Shown here: positions 14,922 through 22,052 of the stretch, piece after piece
How the letters are laid out: each line of letters opens with the position of its first letter
How positions within the stretch are numbered: the stretch's first letter is position 1
NCBI GenBank assembly: GCA_031552845.1
Contig: JAVBMC010000067.1
Coordinates: 1 to 23,269, forward strand
Direction: 5' to 3'
Length of the DNA stretch: 23,269 nucleotides
Source: JAVBMC01 sp031552845
Lineage (GTDB): Bacteria; Verrucomicrobiota; Kiritimatiellia; RFP12; DVOR01
The notes under the pieces: model-generated
What the model saw: only the letters and a program-made list of their open reading frames with translations
Told to the model about the DNA's origin: nothing
The model's database searches: none
Program-made: the position numbers and the translations under genes

Positions 14922-14950
14922 CGGCTCCTATCCCTATACCCCGGGATCGA

Positions 14951-15034
14951 GGTACACCCGTACCATACTTCATGGTACACCCGTACCACAGTTCGAGGTA
15001 CACCCGTATCACACACTGTGGTACACCCGTATCA
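14951..15034. repeat. Four iteron-like 15-bp direct repeats, 23-bp period
   Basis: GGTACACCCGTAYCA occurs at 14951-14965, 14974-14988, 14997-15011 and 15020-15034. The copies are separated by 8-base spacers of unrelated sequence, giving an exact 23-bp period (about two helical turns). Copies 1 and 2 contain the dyad GGTAC-ACCC-GTACC. Copies 3 and 4 end GTATCA, which breaks the dyad. They lie just past the HU-like gene's terminator. The pattern fits repeated binding sites for one protein. No origin or regulator gene is recognised nearby, and the gap 14922-15318 has no gene. Confidence 0.85.
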
Positions 15035-15190
15035 CGAATTTGACATGCACAAGCTAGTTCACAAGGATGCCCGCGCCGGATCCCCAACACTCTCATATCA
15101 CCTTTTGAGACGGCTTCGTCTTGCTTGCAGCCCTATGTGTGACACACAAAACTCTCCGCCTATCTTAACCCCGCGTCAGCTTATTTCAAC

Positions 15191-15270
15191 TCTTCATCTG
15201 CGTCCATCTGTGCAATCTGCGGATAAAACTTCTTCATTTTCTCCGTGCCTCCGCGTCTCCGCGTGAGCTT
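15191..15270. repeat. Interspersed repeat block: CATCTGCGTCCATCTG word and CTCCGYG copy 3
   Basis: The word TCATCTGCGTCCATCTGTGC with ATCTGCGG (about 15193-15221) resembles a repeat that I recall from intergenic DNA of diverse bacteria. It is followed by CATTTTCTCCGTGCCTCCGC and CGTGAGCTT (15235-15270), a copy of 7008-7043 with one mismatch. Confidence 0.7.
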
Positions 15271-15318
15271 GAACCTTAAATATTAGAGTTGCCTAAACCG
15301 CCCACGCCGCCAAGGCAC

Positions 15319-15350
15319 AAAAAAAGGCCTGCAATCTGTATTGCAAGCCT
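15319..15350 (-). terminator. Terminator of the tRNA operon
   Basis: On the minus strand AGGCTTGCAA (15350-15341) pairs with TTGCAGGCCT (15334-15325) over 10 positions with one wobble and a 6-base loop, followed by seven T (15325-15319). It lies 9 bases past tRNA-Glu. Confidence 0.92.
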
Positions 15351-15358
15351 GATCAAGA

Positions 15359-15433
15359 TGGCACCCCCTAGGAGAGTCGAACTCCTCTTTTCAGGATGAG
15401 AACCTGACGTCCTAACCGATAGACGAAGGGGGC
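15359..15433 (-). tRNA. tRNA-Glu (CTC)
   Basis: A 75-base cloverleaf with acceptor GCCCCCT / AGGGGGT (first pair G-T), anticodon stem TCAGG / CCTGA, loop TTCTCAT (anticodon CTC), T arm AGGAG-TTCGACT-CTCCT, discriminator G and encoded CCA. Confidence 0.95.
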
Positions 15434-15442
15434 AAAGCCCAT

Positions 15443-15527
15443 TGGTGCACCCGGAGGGACTCGAACCCCCACGCCTCTCGGCATAAGTACCTGAAACTTA
15501 CGTGTCTGCCAATTCCACCACGGGTGC
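15443..15527 (-). tRNA. tRNA-Leu (CAG)
   Basis: An 85-base class II tRNA with acceptor GCACCCG / CGGGTGC, anticodon stem TAAGT / ACTTA around TTCAGGT (anticodon CAG), a long variable arm TGCCGAGAGGCGT, T arm GGGGG-TTCGAGT-CCCTC, discriminator A and encoded CCA. Confidence 0.95.
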
Positions 15528-15543
15528 GCTAAGTCTCAGAAAA

Positions 15544-15620
15544 TGGTAGCGGGGGCTGGATTTGAACCAACGGCCTTCAGGTTATGAGCCTGACGAGCTA
15601 CCAAGCTGCTCCACCCCGCA
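15544..15620 (-). tRNA. Initiator tRNA-fMet (CAT)
   Basis: A 77-base tRNA with loop CTCATAA (anticodon CAT) and three G-C pairs in the anticodon stem (TCAGG / CCTGA with adjacent G-C pairs). Base 1 (T) does not pair with base 72 (T); an unpaired 1-72 position is the mark of bacterial initiator tRNA. The rest closely follows the E. coli initiator (GTGGAGCAG..GGTAGCTCGT). CCA is encoded. Confidence 0.95.
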
Positions 15621-15644
15621 ATCAAAATCAACATCGAAACAAAC

Positions 15645-15720
15645 TGGCGCGGCCGGCAGGAGTCGAACCTGCAACATTCTGATCCGTAGTCAGATGCTCT
15701 ATCCATTGAACTACGGCCGC
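15645..15720 (-). tRNA. tRNA-Arg (ACG)
   Basis: A 76-base cloverleaf with acceptor GCGGCCG / CGGCCGC, anticodon stem TCTGA / TCAGA around CTACGGA (anticodon ACG, read as ICG), T arm GCAGG-TTCGACT-CCTGC, discriminator G and encoded CCA. It is the first gene of the Arg-fMet-Leu-Glu operon; gaps between genes are 9-24 bases. Confidence 0.95.
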
Positions 15721-15732
15721 ACAAGGACGCAA

Positions 15733-15761
15733 AGGATATCATTTACGCCTCGGATTAGCAA
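15733..15761 (-). promoter_or_regulatory. Promoter of the tRNA operon
   Basis: On the minus strand TTGCTA (15761-15756), 17 bases and TATCCT (15738-15733) lie 12 bases before tRNA-Arg. The -10 box is imperfect. Confidence 0.55.
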
Positions 15762-15790
15762 GCACAATTCACTACACCGCTAAAAAAAAT

Positions 15791-15819
15791 GCACATCCGG
15801 CAAATAAACGCAAATGTGC
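15791..15819. promoter_or_regulatory. Inverted repeat between divergent promoters
   Basis: GCACAT (15791-15796) and ATGTGC (15814-15819) are 6-bp arms with a 17-base spacer. They touch the -35 box of the rightward promoter. This is a possible operator, or chance. Confidence 0.25.
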
Positions 15820-15848
15820 TTGACTGTGCCTCGTTTTAGTTTTATACT
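15820..15848 (+). promoter_or_regulatory. Sigma70-type promoter of the EF-G-like gene
   Basis: TTGACT (15820-15825), a 17-base spacer and TATACT (15843-15848) are close to consensus. The leader is about 32 bases. Confidence 0.82.
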
Positions 15849-15886
15849 TCACAGAATTGTCTTTAATTACGTTCAAAGGGGATCCT

Positions 15887-17908
15887 ATGAAAGAGCTTTC
15901 TGTTGCCACTGTACGCAATTTCTCGGTCTTGGGGCATGCCGGCACCGGCAAGACCACACTTGTCGATGCCCTCGCCTACAAGCTCAAACTGAATGACAAA
16001 CTCGGCTCCGTCGCGAACGGCACCAGCGTCGGCGATTTCACCGACGAAGAAAAAGAACGCAAAACGACCCTCTTCTCCAGCAGCTTCGACGCACCCTTCC
16101 TCCACAACGACGAACAGTTCCGGATGATCTTCGTCGACACCCCCGGCTTTGGCGATTTCTACGGACAAGTCATCGGCGCCGCCAGCGCGAGCGACTTCGC
16201 ACTCATCACGGTTGACGCCGTCTCCGGCATCCAAGCCGGCACCCTGCGCGTCTGGCAGGCCTGCAAAAAGAACGGCATCCGCGCCATCGGCTTCGTCATC
16301 ACCGGGCTCGACAAAGAAAACGCCGACTTCAATAAAGTCGTCGAACAATGCCGCGACCGCTTCGGCACCTCCTGCACGCCCGTCGTCGTTCCCGACGGCA
16401 AAGGCGGCGTCATCGACATCCTCGAAACCCACGAACTCCCCGAGGCCCTCAAGGAAATCAAAGGCGAACTCATCGAACACGCCGCCGAGGCTAACGATAC
16501 GCTCACCGAGAAATACCTCGACGGCCAAGTTCTCACCGCAGCCGAAATTGCCGAGGGTCTTGACGAAGCCGTCATCGCCGGCACTTGCCATCCCATCTTT
16601 GCCGTCAACGCCCTCAAGGACGTTGGCGTTGATGAACTGCTCGACAATATCTGCCGCCTCATGCCGCCTCCCGGCTGCCGCGACTTCACCGATATGGATG
16701 GACACGTTCATCCGGCTGATGCCACGGCTCCCTTCGTCGGTTACGTCTGGCGCAGCATGATCGACCCCTACCTCGGACACCTCAACTTCGTCCGAGTCGT
16801 GAGCGGCACTCTCAAAGCTCCCATGGAAGTCGTCAACACCGCCAACGGCGGCAAGGAGTCGATCGGTTCTATGTTCCAGCTCATCGGCAAAAAGCAAATC
16901 CCCATTGAACAAGCCATCCCCGGCGACATCATCGCTATTGCCAAACTCAAGAACGTCACTACCGGCCATACGCTCGTCGCCCCCGGTGGCACGGCGCGTC
17001 TCCCGCGCCCCGACTTCCCCAAGCCTACCACATGGGTCGCCATCACGGCACACACGCAAGCTGACGAAGATAAAATGAGCGTCGCCCTCCATCGCATCTG
17101 CGAGGCCTATCCCACGCTTGAAGTTGAGAAGAGCGTCGAGACCAAGGAGATCATCCTCAAAGGCATGGGTGACGTCCAAATCGATGTAGCCGTGCATATC
17201 ATGAAGACCCAGTCCAACGTCACCGTTGACGTCAGCACGCCCAAGGTGCCCTATCGCGAAACGGTAACCGCCAATGGCGAAGGGCACTACCGCCACAAAA
17301 AACAGAGCGGCGGACGCGGACAGTTCGGTGAAGTTTATCTCCGCGTAGCGCCATTGCAAGAAGGCGAAGAAATGTTCCACAACGCTGTGGTCGGCGGTGC
17401 AATCCCCGGCAACTTCATCCCCGCCGTAAAGAAAGGCGTGGACGATGGCGTACTCGCAGGTCCTGTGGCAGGTTACCTGGTGCAGAACGTCAAAGTCACC
17501 GTTTACGACGGCTCCTACCACGATGTCGACTCCTCGGAAATTGCCTTCAAGATTGCCGGTTCCCGCGCCCTGCGTGATGCAATCTCCAAAGCCAAGCCCG
17601 TGTTGCTCGAACCTATCATGACGCTCACCATCCACATCCCGGAAGCCTTCATGGGTGCCATCAATGGCGAACTCACCCATAAGCGCGGCCGCGTGTTGGG
17701 TGTTGACCTTCAAGACGGCATGCAGCTCATCACAGCCGAAGCACCGCTGGCCGAACTCTTCCGCTTCTCGACCGAACTGCGCTCTGTCACCGGCGGCCAA
17801 GGCAGCTTTGAAATGACCTTCTCGCGTTACGACACCGTCCCCGGCAACGTCGCGCAAAAGATCATCGCCGAAGCCGCCAAGCATATGCAGCATCACGACG
17901 AGGAATAG
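15887..17908 (+). CDS. Elongation factor G-like GTPase (EF-G2/FusA2 type)
   Basis: The protein has 673 residues with the EF-G domain order: G domain (1 to about 260), domain II (about 275-380), domains III and IV (KVPYRETV.. GGRGQFGEVYLRV, IPGNFIPAVKKGV) and domain V (LLEPIMTLTIHIPEAFMGAINGEL.. RGRVLG). Motifs are G1 GHAGTGKT (16-23), switch I GDFTDEEKERKTT, and G3 DTPG (84-87). The catalytic His of canonical EF-G (DTPGH) is Phe88, and G4 is TGLD (139-142) where canonical factors have NKxD and EF-G-like factors often TKLD. It is therefore a divergent EF-G-like factor, not the main translocase. Its role is unknown; ribosome binding is inferred. ATG 15887 has AAGGGGA upstream. Nearby tRNAs fit a translation role. 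Confidence 0.92.
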   Translation: MKELSVATVRNFSVLGHAGTGKTTLVDALAYKLKLNDKLGSVANGTSVGDFTDEEKERKTTLFSSSFDAPFLHNDEQFRMIFVDTPGFGDFYGQVIGAASASDFALITVDAVSGIQAGTLRVWQACKKNGIRAIGFVITGLDKENADFNKVVEQCRDRFGTSCTPVVVPDGKGGVIDILETHELPEALKEIKGELIEHAAEANDTLTEKYLDGQVLTAAEIAEGLDEAVIAGTCHPIFAVNALKDVGVDELLDNICRLMPPPGCRDFTDMDGHVHPADATAPFVGYVWRSMIDPYLGHLNFVRVVSGTLKAPMEVVNTANGGKESIGSMFQLIGKKQIPIEQAIPGDIIAIAKLKNVTTGHTLVAPGGTARLPRPDFPKPTTWVAITAHTQADEDKMSVALHRICEAYPTLEVEKSVETKEIILKGMGDVQIDVAVHIMKTQSNVTVDVSTPKVPYRETVTANGEGHYRHKKQSGGRGQFGEVYLRVAPLQEGEEMFHNAVVGGAIPGNFIPAVKKGVDDGVLAGPVAGYLVQNVKVTVYDGSYHDVDSSEIAFKIAGSRALRDAISKAKPVLLEPIMTLTIHIPEAFMGAINGELTHKRGRVLGVDLQDGMQLITAEAPLAELFRFSTELRSVTGGQGSFEMTFSRYDTVPGNVAQKIIAEAAKHMQHHDEE

Positions 17909-17930
17909 TTAATACAATCGTAACCAACAA

Positions 17931-17970
17931 AATCCCCGCGGATACCTCAAGTACCCGCGGGGATTCTTTT
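17931..17970 (+). terminator. Terminator after the EF-G-like gene, 4 bases before the next ATG
   Basis: AATCCCCGCGG (17931-17941) pairs perfectly with CCGCGGGGATT (17955-17965), then CTTTT. The ATG of the next gene is at 17975, so the only purine-rich run able to act as its Shine-Dalgarno (GGGGATT) lies inside the stem. Confidence 0.88.
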
Positions 17971-17974
17971 AACC

Positions 17975-18328
17975 ATGAGCAATAAAATTGTAGTTATCTT
18001 TGAAGTCACGCCAAAGAAAGAAGGCATGGCTAAATATCTCTCCCTCGCGGCCAGCTTGAAAGCTGAACTCATCAAGATGGAAGGCTTCATCAGCATCGAG
18101 CGCTTCGCCAGCCTGAATAAAGACGGCAAGCTATTGAGCCTGTCAGTCTGGGAGAGCGAAGAAGCCGCCGCAAAATGGCGTAACCTGCTAGCTCACCGCG
18201 AAAGCCAAAAAGCCGGACACAACTCGCTGTTTGAAAAATACCATATCACCGTAGCCTCGGTCATCCGCGAATATACGCAAACCGAACGCCAACACGCACC
18301 GCACGACTCAAACGACTACTTGAAATAA
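17975..18328 (+). CDS. Antibiotic biosynthesis monooxygenase (ABM)-domain protein
   Basis: The protein has 117 residues and is a small ferredoxin-fold ABM protein. The family includes heme-degrading and quinol monooxygenases and many of unknown role. IVVIFEVTPKKEGMAKYLSLAASLKAEL forms the first strand and helix. GFISIERFASLNKDGKLLSLSVWESEEAAAKWRN carries the typical FxS..sVWeseea-xxW pattern. The helix HRESQKAGHNSLFEKYHITVASV follows. The fold begins at residue 5, so ATG 17975 is needed although it lies only 4 bases after a terminator T tract. Translation would need read-through of that hairpin, or an unseen promoter inside it. The C-terminal tail is polar. It converges with the minus-strand genes 5 bases away. 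Confidence 0.88.
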   Translation: MSNKIVVIFEVTPKKEGMAKYLSLAASLKAELIKMEGFISIERFASLNKDGKLLSLSVWESEEAAAKWRNLLAHRESQKAGHNSLFEKYHITVASVIREYTQTERQHAPHDSNDYLK

Positions 18329-18333
18329 AACCT

Positions 18334-18687
18334 TCAAGGCTTGCGGGTCAAATGATACCCCGTGCCGACAGGACAGCGGTAGGCGGTCAGTTTTAAGCCT
18401 GTAGCACGCCGCGTATGTTCGGCTTGGCGTTCGGCGGCTTCGCGCGTGGGATAGGTTGTTTTTTGTGAACCGTCGGAACCCATGCAAAACAGGCATTTGT
18501 CGTTTGTGACGCCGCTGCCGCGCGGAGCCAAATGCCACAGGCCGCACTTGCGGCAGTTGTATGCCGTCATGTCCCGCCCGTGGCAATGGTTGTGGTAATC
18601 CGCCGAAAGCTCCGCCTCTTCTTGCGTATCATACGCCATGAGCGGGCGCCCGGTCGAACCGTAACAGGTGCGTGAGAGCGACTCCAT
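18334..18687 (-). CDS. Small zinc-binding protein with an internal repeat
   Basis: The protein has 117 residues and is soluble; I recognise no named family. Two halves share the pattern Y-T-x-EEAE-x-A followed by TAYxCxxCxxWHL. The first half has Cys45, Cys48 and His52 (NCRKCGLWHL). The second keeps YRCP..GTGYHL (Cys105, His112) but lacks the second Cys. A central CLFC (Cys65, 68) may complete the site. ATG 18687 lies 2 bases after the corrinoid-protein stop and is preferred. GTG 18699, overlapping the upstream stop, is possible. No Shine-Dalgarno is seen, so it probably relies on coupling to the upstream gene. It is last in the minus-strand run. Confidence 0.75.
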   Translation of the reverse strand: MESLSRTCYGSTGRPLMAYDTQEEAELSADYHNHCHGRDMTAYNCRKCGLWHLAPRGSGVTNDKCLFCMGSDGSQKTTYPTREAAERQAEHTRRATGLKLTAYRCPVGTGYHLTRKP

Positions 18688-18689
18688 GA

Positions 18690-19319
18690 TTACGCGCACT
18701 GCACCAAACGTTTCGCCAGCTCTGCAGCCGAGGCCGCATCGGGCGAATAACCGTCCGCACCGATTTCATCAGCGAACTTCTGCGTCACCGGCGCACCGCC
18801 GATAATCACCTTCGCATTCAAGCTCGCACCGGCACGCGCTTCGACAACCAGCTTCATGTTGATCATCGTTGTCGTCAGCAAGGCTGATACGCCGATAATG
18901 GAGGCATTGTGTTCCTGCGCCAGCGCAATGAACTTCTCCGGCGCAACGTCAATGCCCGCATCAATCACCTTAAAGCCTGCGCCTTCCAGCATCATGCCGA
19001 CGAGGTTCTTGCCAATGTCGTGCAAGTCTCCCTTAATGGTTCCAATCACCGCGGTAGCCACCGGCTCAACGCCGGCATCCGATAACAACGGCTTGAGCAG
19101 CTCCATGCCCTTCTTCATCGCCCGCGCCGCCAGCAGCACCGACGGCACGAATATTTTGCCGGCTTTGAATCGCTCACCGATTTCAGCCATGCCGGTCAAT
19201 AAGCCTTCCTCCAGAACAACCTTGGGAGAGGCGCCCTCTGCGAGCGCCGTCTCCACAAGACGTTGGACATCGGCCATCTTACCGGCGATGACCGCCTGTG
19301 CAATCTCTGCAACCTCCAT
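18690..19319 (-). CDS. Corrinoid (B12)-binding methyltransferase subunit, MtbC/MtaC type
   Basis: The protein has 209 residues. Such proteins carry a methyl group on cobalamin between a substrate-specific methyltransferase and a second methyltransferase. Residues 1-85 are the helical-bundle cap (B12-binding-2; GLLTGMAEIGERFKAGKIFVPSVLLAARAM). Residues 88-209 are the Rossmann B12 domain with the base-off/His-on motif DLHDIG (Asp98, His100, Gly103), SALLTTTM (145-152) and GGAPVTQ (174-180). No methyltransferase gene is in the window, so its substrate (methylamine, methanol, methoxy compound) is unknown. It starts 6 bases after the alcohol dehydrogenase, clearly in one operon. Gut PVC bacteria often carry many such subunits; that is general knowledge, not seen here. 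Confidence 0.94.
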   Translation of the reverse strand: MEVAEIAQAVIAGKMADVQRLVETALAEGASPKVVLEEGLLTGMAEIGERFKAGKIFVPSVLLAARAMKKGMELLKPLLSDAGVEPVATAVIGTIKGDLHDIGKNLVGMMLEGAGFKVIDAGIDVAPEKFIALAQEHNASIIGVSALLTTTMINMKLVVEARAGASLNAKVIIGGAPVTQKFADEIGADGYSPDAASAAELAKRLVQCA

Positions 19320-19325
19320 AATATC

Positions 19326-20483
19326 TTACTCCGCGAGTTTCAAGATGGCGGCAATTTCCTTGGCACCAATGTTATGGGCTTCGCCCAGCTTCAACCCGCG
19401 CAAAGCGATACGGCGGCCGACCTCAGGACCGGCTTCAGCGGCATCAATCTTATTCTCGCGCAGGCGGGTCTTGAATCCGACGGAGCGGAAGAATGCCTCT
19501 GTCTTCTTTACGGCCTCTGCGGCGACAACCTTGTCGGTGCCGTTCAAGCCCCATACGCGGCGGCCATACTGCGCCATACGTTTCTGCTTCTGCTTGAGCA
19601 GGTAGGTATGCACTGCCGGCATCACAATCGCCAGCGTCCGCGCATGGTCAAGGCCATAGATTGCCGTCAGCTCGTGACCGATCATGTGCGTCGCCCAATC
19701 CTGTGCCGCCGCGCCGCAGCCCAGCCAGCCGTTCAAGCCGACCGTCGCGCACCACATCAGCTCTGCACGCACGGTGTAATCGTTCGGCATCTTTTTCACT
19801 TTCGGCGCGTACTCGACCAATGTCTGCAACACGCTTTCGGCCATGCGTTCAGTCAACGCGGAGCCATCCACATTGCACAAATACTGCTCCATTACATGTA
19901 CGTAGGTATCGACAATGCCATTCTGCGTCTGACGCTCCGGCAGGGTGTACGTCGTCTCAGGATCGAGGATCGAGAACTTCGGATACAGCAGCGGATTTTC
20001 CAACGCCTGCTTCTCATTTGCCGAGACGCGCGAAATCACCGCGCCGCCATTCATCTCCGAGCCTGTCGCCGGCAATGTCATTACGGACCCCAAAGGCAGT
20101 GCCGCAGTACACGGAGTGCGCCCTTCCATCAATTGCCACGGATCGCCGCCACGGAACTTTACAGCCGCCGCAATGAACTTGGTGCCATCGAGCACCGACC
20201 CGCCGCCCACAGCCAGCAGAAATTGAATCTTCTCTTTACGGCACACGGCCACAGCCTTCATGCAGGTCTCATAATGCGGGTTCGGCTCGATACCGCCAAA
20301 CTCCGTCACCTTGCACTTAGCCAACGCCTTCTTGACCTGCTTATAAACGCCGTTCTTCATAATCGATCCGCCGCCATAGAGCATCAGCACGCGTGTTCCC
20401 TCCGGAATCTGCTCCGCCAGCTGTGGAATCGTCCCCTTGCCAAAAATCAGCGTAACAGGGTTATTCAGTGTGAAGTTCGTCAT
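19326..20483 (-). CDS. Iron-containing alcohol dehydrogenase, YqhD/butanol dehydrogenase type
   Basis: The protein has 385 residues and is a group III metal-dependent alcohol dehydrogenase that typically reduces aldehydes with NADPH. YGGGSIMKNGVYKQV (36-50) matches the YqhD cofactor signature GGGSxKxxGVxxQV, and AVGGGSVLDGTKF (91-103) is the second nucleotide loop. Predicted metal ligands by spacing to YqhD are Asp192, His196, His266 and His280 (VDTYVH; ATHMIGHELTAIYGLDH). AGGAG lies about 7 bases before ATG 20483. It is 30 bases after Nnr and 6 bases before the corrinoid gene. The physiological aldehyde is not known. The NADPH assignment is by motif only. Confidence 0.94.
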   Translation of the reverse strand: MTNFTLNNPVTLIFGKGTIPQLAEQIPEGTRVLMLYGGGSIMKNGVYKQVKKALAKCKVTEFGGIEPNPHYETCMKAVAVCRKEKIQFLLAVGGGSVLDGTKFIAAAVKFRGGDPWQLMEGRTPCTAALPLGSVMTLPATGSEMNGGAVISRVSANEKQALENPLLYPKFSILDPETTYTLPERQTQNGIVDTYVHVMEQYLCNVDGSALTERMAESVLQTLVEYAPKVKKMPNDYTVRAELMWCATVGLNGWLGCGAAAQDWATHMIGHELTAIYGLDHARTLAIVMPAVHTYLLKQKQKRMAQYGRRVWGLNGTDKVVAAEAVKKTEAFFRSVGFKTRLRENKIDAAEAGPEVGRRIALRGLKLGEAHNIGAKEIAAILKLAE

Positions 20484-20513
20484 TCTTTTCTCCTGTGGTT
20501 AGGTTAATCCGTT

Positions 20514-22052
20514 TTACAAGTGTAGCCGTTCAACAATCATCATTGCGGTCATCGTCTCGGCACCGCGTTCAATCGACACATAATCGCCCGTTGCGCCATG
20601 AATCCACACGCCGATCTGCGCGGCATTCAGGCATCCGTGATTCTTCGCCAGCAAGCCTACAATCATTCCCGTGAGCACATCGCCACTGCCCGCCGTCGCC
20701 ATACCGGGGTTCCCCGTCAGCGCCAGCCACGGCTTGCCGCCCGGTTCGCAAATCAACGTCCCAGCGCCCTTGAGCACGGCAATACATTGATACCGCTCTG
20801 CCAGTTTCTTAACTGCACCGATGCGGTCTGCTTGGACATCGCTCTTCTCACAGCCCAACAACCGCGCCGCTTCGCCGACATGGGGCGTGATAATCACACG
20901 CTGTGCGCTCACAGGCACCGGCCGCCAACCACGCTCATACAGGCGCGCCAACGCATTCAACCCATCGGCGTCAATAATCACCCGCTTCTGCGTCTGATCA
21001 AACAAATGCTGTACCAGCGCTTCGACCTTCTCGCCCGGACCCATGCCGGGGCCGACCGCAATCGCCGAATAATCCTCCATAGGCAACGCCAAGTAATCCG
21101 GCAGCCCATCGGTAGGCGTGAAGATCGCCTCCGGCAGCCATGCCGCCAATGCCGTGCGTGAAACTTCCGGTCCCGCCAGCGTCACCAACCCCGCGCCAAT
21201 CCGCAGTGCCGCGATAGAAGCCATCACCGGCGCATTCGGATAAGCCGCACTCCCGCCAATCACCAACGCATGGCCGAACATCCCCTTATGTGCATCACGC
21301 GGACGCGGTGGCATCAAACGGCGCAGTTCCGGCGCGGCGACCAGCTCGACAGCTTCATCGCTCTCGCCTGCTTCCAACAATTCACCCGGCACGCCAATAT
21401 CCGCAACCTCCAAATGCCCCAACAACGCCTCGGCTTCAGGACGCAGGAATCCCTTCTTCGGGCGCGAGAATGTCACCGTCGCATCTGCCTTCACCACCAC
21501 GCCGGGACACAGCCCCGTATCCGAATCCATGCCCGAAGGCAAATCCGCCGAACAGACCTTACAGCTTGCATGCGTACCATTCATCCATTGAATCGCCGCC
21601 GCCATTACGCCATCCGGCGCACCTTGCAGTCCCGTGCCCAACAGCGCATCAATCACAATCGCCTTACGCGGAAACACCGCCGAATCCATCCACGGATCCT
21701 TCTCCCAACGGTCAAGCGTACTCAGCACTTTGAACGGCACGTTCGCCATATGCAAATCCATCCACGCCTCTTTGGCGCTGCCCCGCAATGCCGCCGGCAG
21801 GCACGTCATCAACACCGTCACCAAGAAGCCATCCTCATGCAGACACTTCGCCGCGACAAATCCATCGCCGCCGTTATTGCCGTGCCCCGCCACGACGACG
21901 ATGCTGCGCGTGTTGCCTGCCGAAGCCAAGTAAGCCGCCATCCGCGCCAAAGCCGCGCCCGCACGGCACATCAGCCGATAGCCGCTCATGCCGCGCTCTT
22001 CAATCGCGCGCTTCTCAACTGTCCGTAACGCCTGTCCTGAAATCCACTTCAT
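20514..22052 (-). CDS. nnr: Bifunctional NAD(P)H-hydrate epimerase / ADP-dependent dehydratase
   Basis: This enzyme repairs hydrated NADH and NADPH: the N-terminal epimerase (NnrE) interconverts R and S hydrates, and the C-terminal kinase-like dehydratase (NnrD) restores NAD(P)H using ADP. At 512 residues it is of usual length. The epimerase half has GHGNNGGDG (56-64), VIDALLGTGLQG and DLPSGMDSDTG. The dehydratase half has HKGMFGHALVIGGS, GPGMG, IIDADGLNAL, ITPHVGEAARLLG and NPGMATAGSGDVLTG (to residue 462). ATG 22052 overlaps the phosphatase stop by 4 bases (ATGA), a translational-coupling junction. All signature loops are intact. Confidence 0.96.
   Translation of the reverse strand: MKWISGQALRTVEKRAIEERGMSGYRLMCRAGAALARMAAYLASAGNTRSIVVVAGHGNNGGDGFVAAKCLHEDGFLVTVLMTCLPAALRGSAKEAWMDLHMANVPFKVLSTLDRWEKDPWMDSAVFPRKAIVIDALLGTGLQGAPDGVMAAAIQWMNGTHASCKVCSADLPSGMDSDTGLCPGVVVKADATVTFSRPKKGFLRPEAEALLGHLEVADIGVPGELLEAGESDEAVELVAAPELRRLMPPRPRDAHKGMFGHALVIGGSAAYPNAPVMASIAALRIGAGLVTLAGPEVSRTALAAWLPEAIFTPTDGLPDYLALPMEDYSAIAVGPGMGPGEKVEALVQHLFDQTQKRVIIDADGLNALARLYERGWRPVPVSAQRVIITPHVGEAARLLGCEKSDVQADRIGAVKKLAERYQCIAVLKGAGTLICEPGGKPWLALTGNPGMATAGSGDVLTGMIVGLLAKNHGCLNAAQIGVWIHGATGDYVSIERGAETMTAMMIVERLHL

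Noticed and set aside
14951..15034. CRISPR array
   Set aside because: Repeats are 15 bp and spacers only 8 bp, far too short, and no cas genes are present.
14840..15266. Two plus-strand frames after the HU-like gene
   Set aside because: They translate a terminator, the iteron repeats and an interspersed repeat, with no ribosome-binding site or motif.
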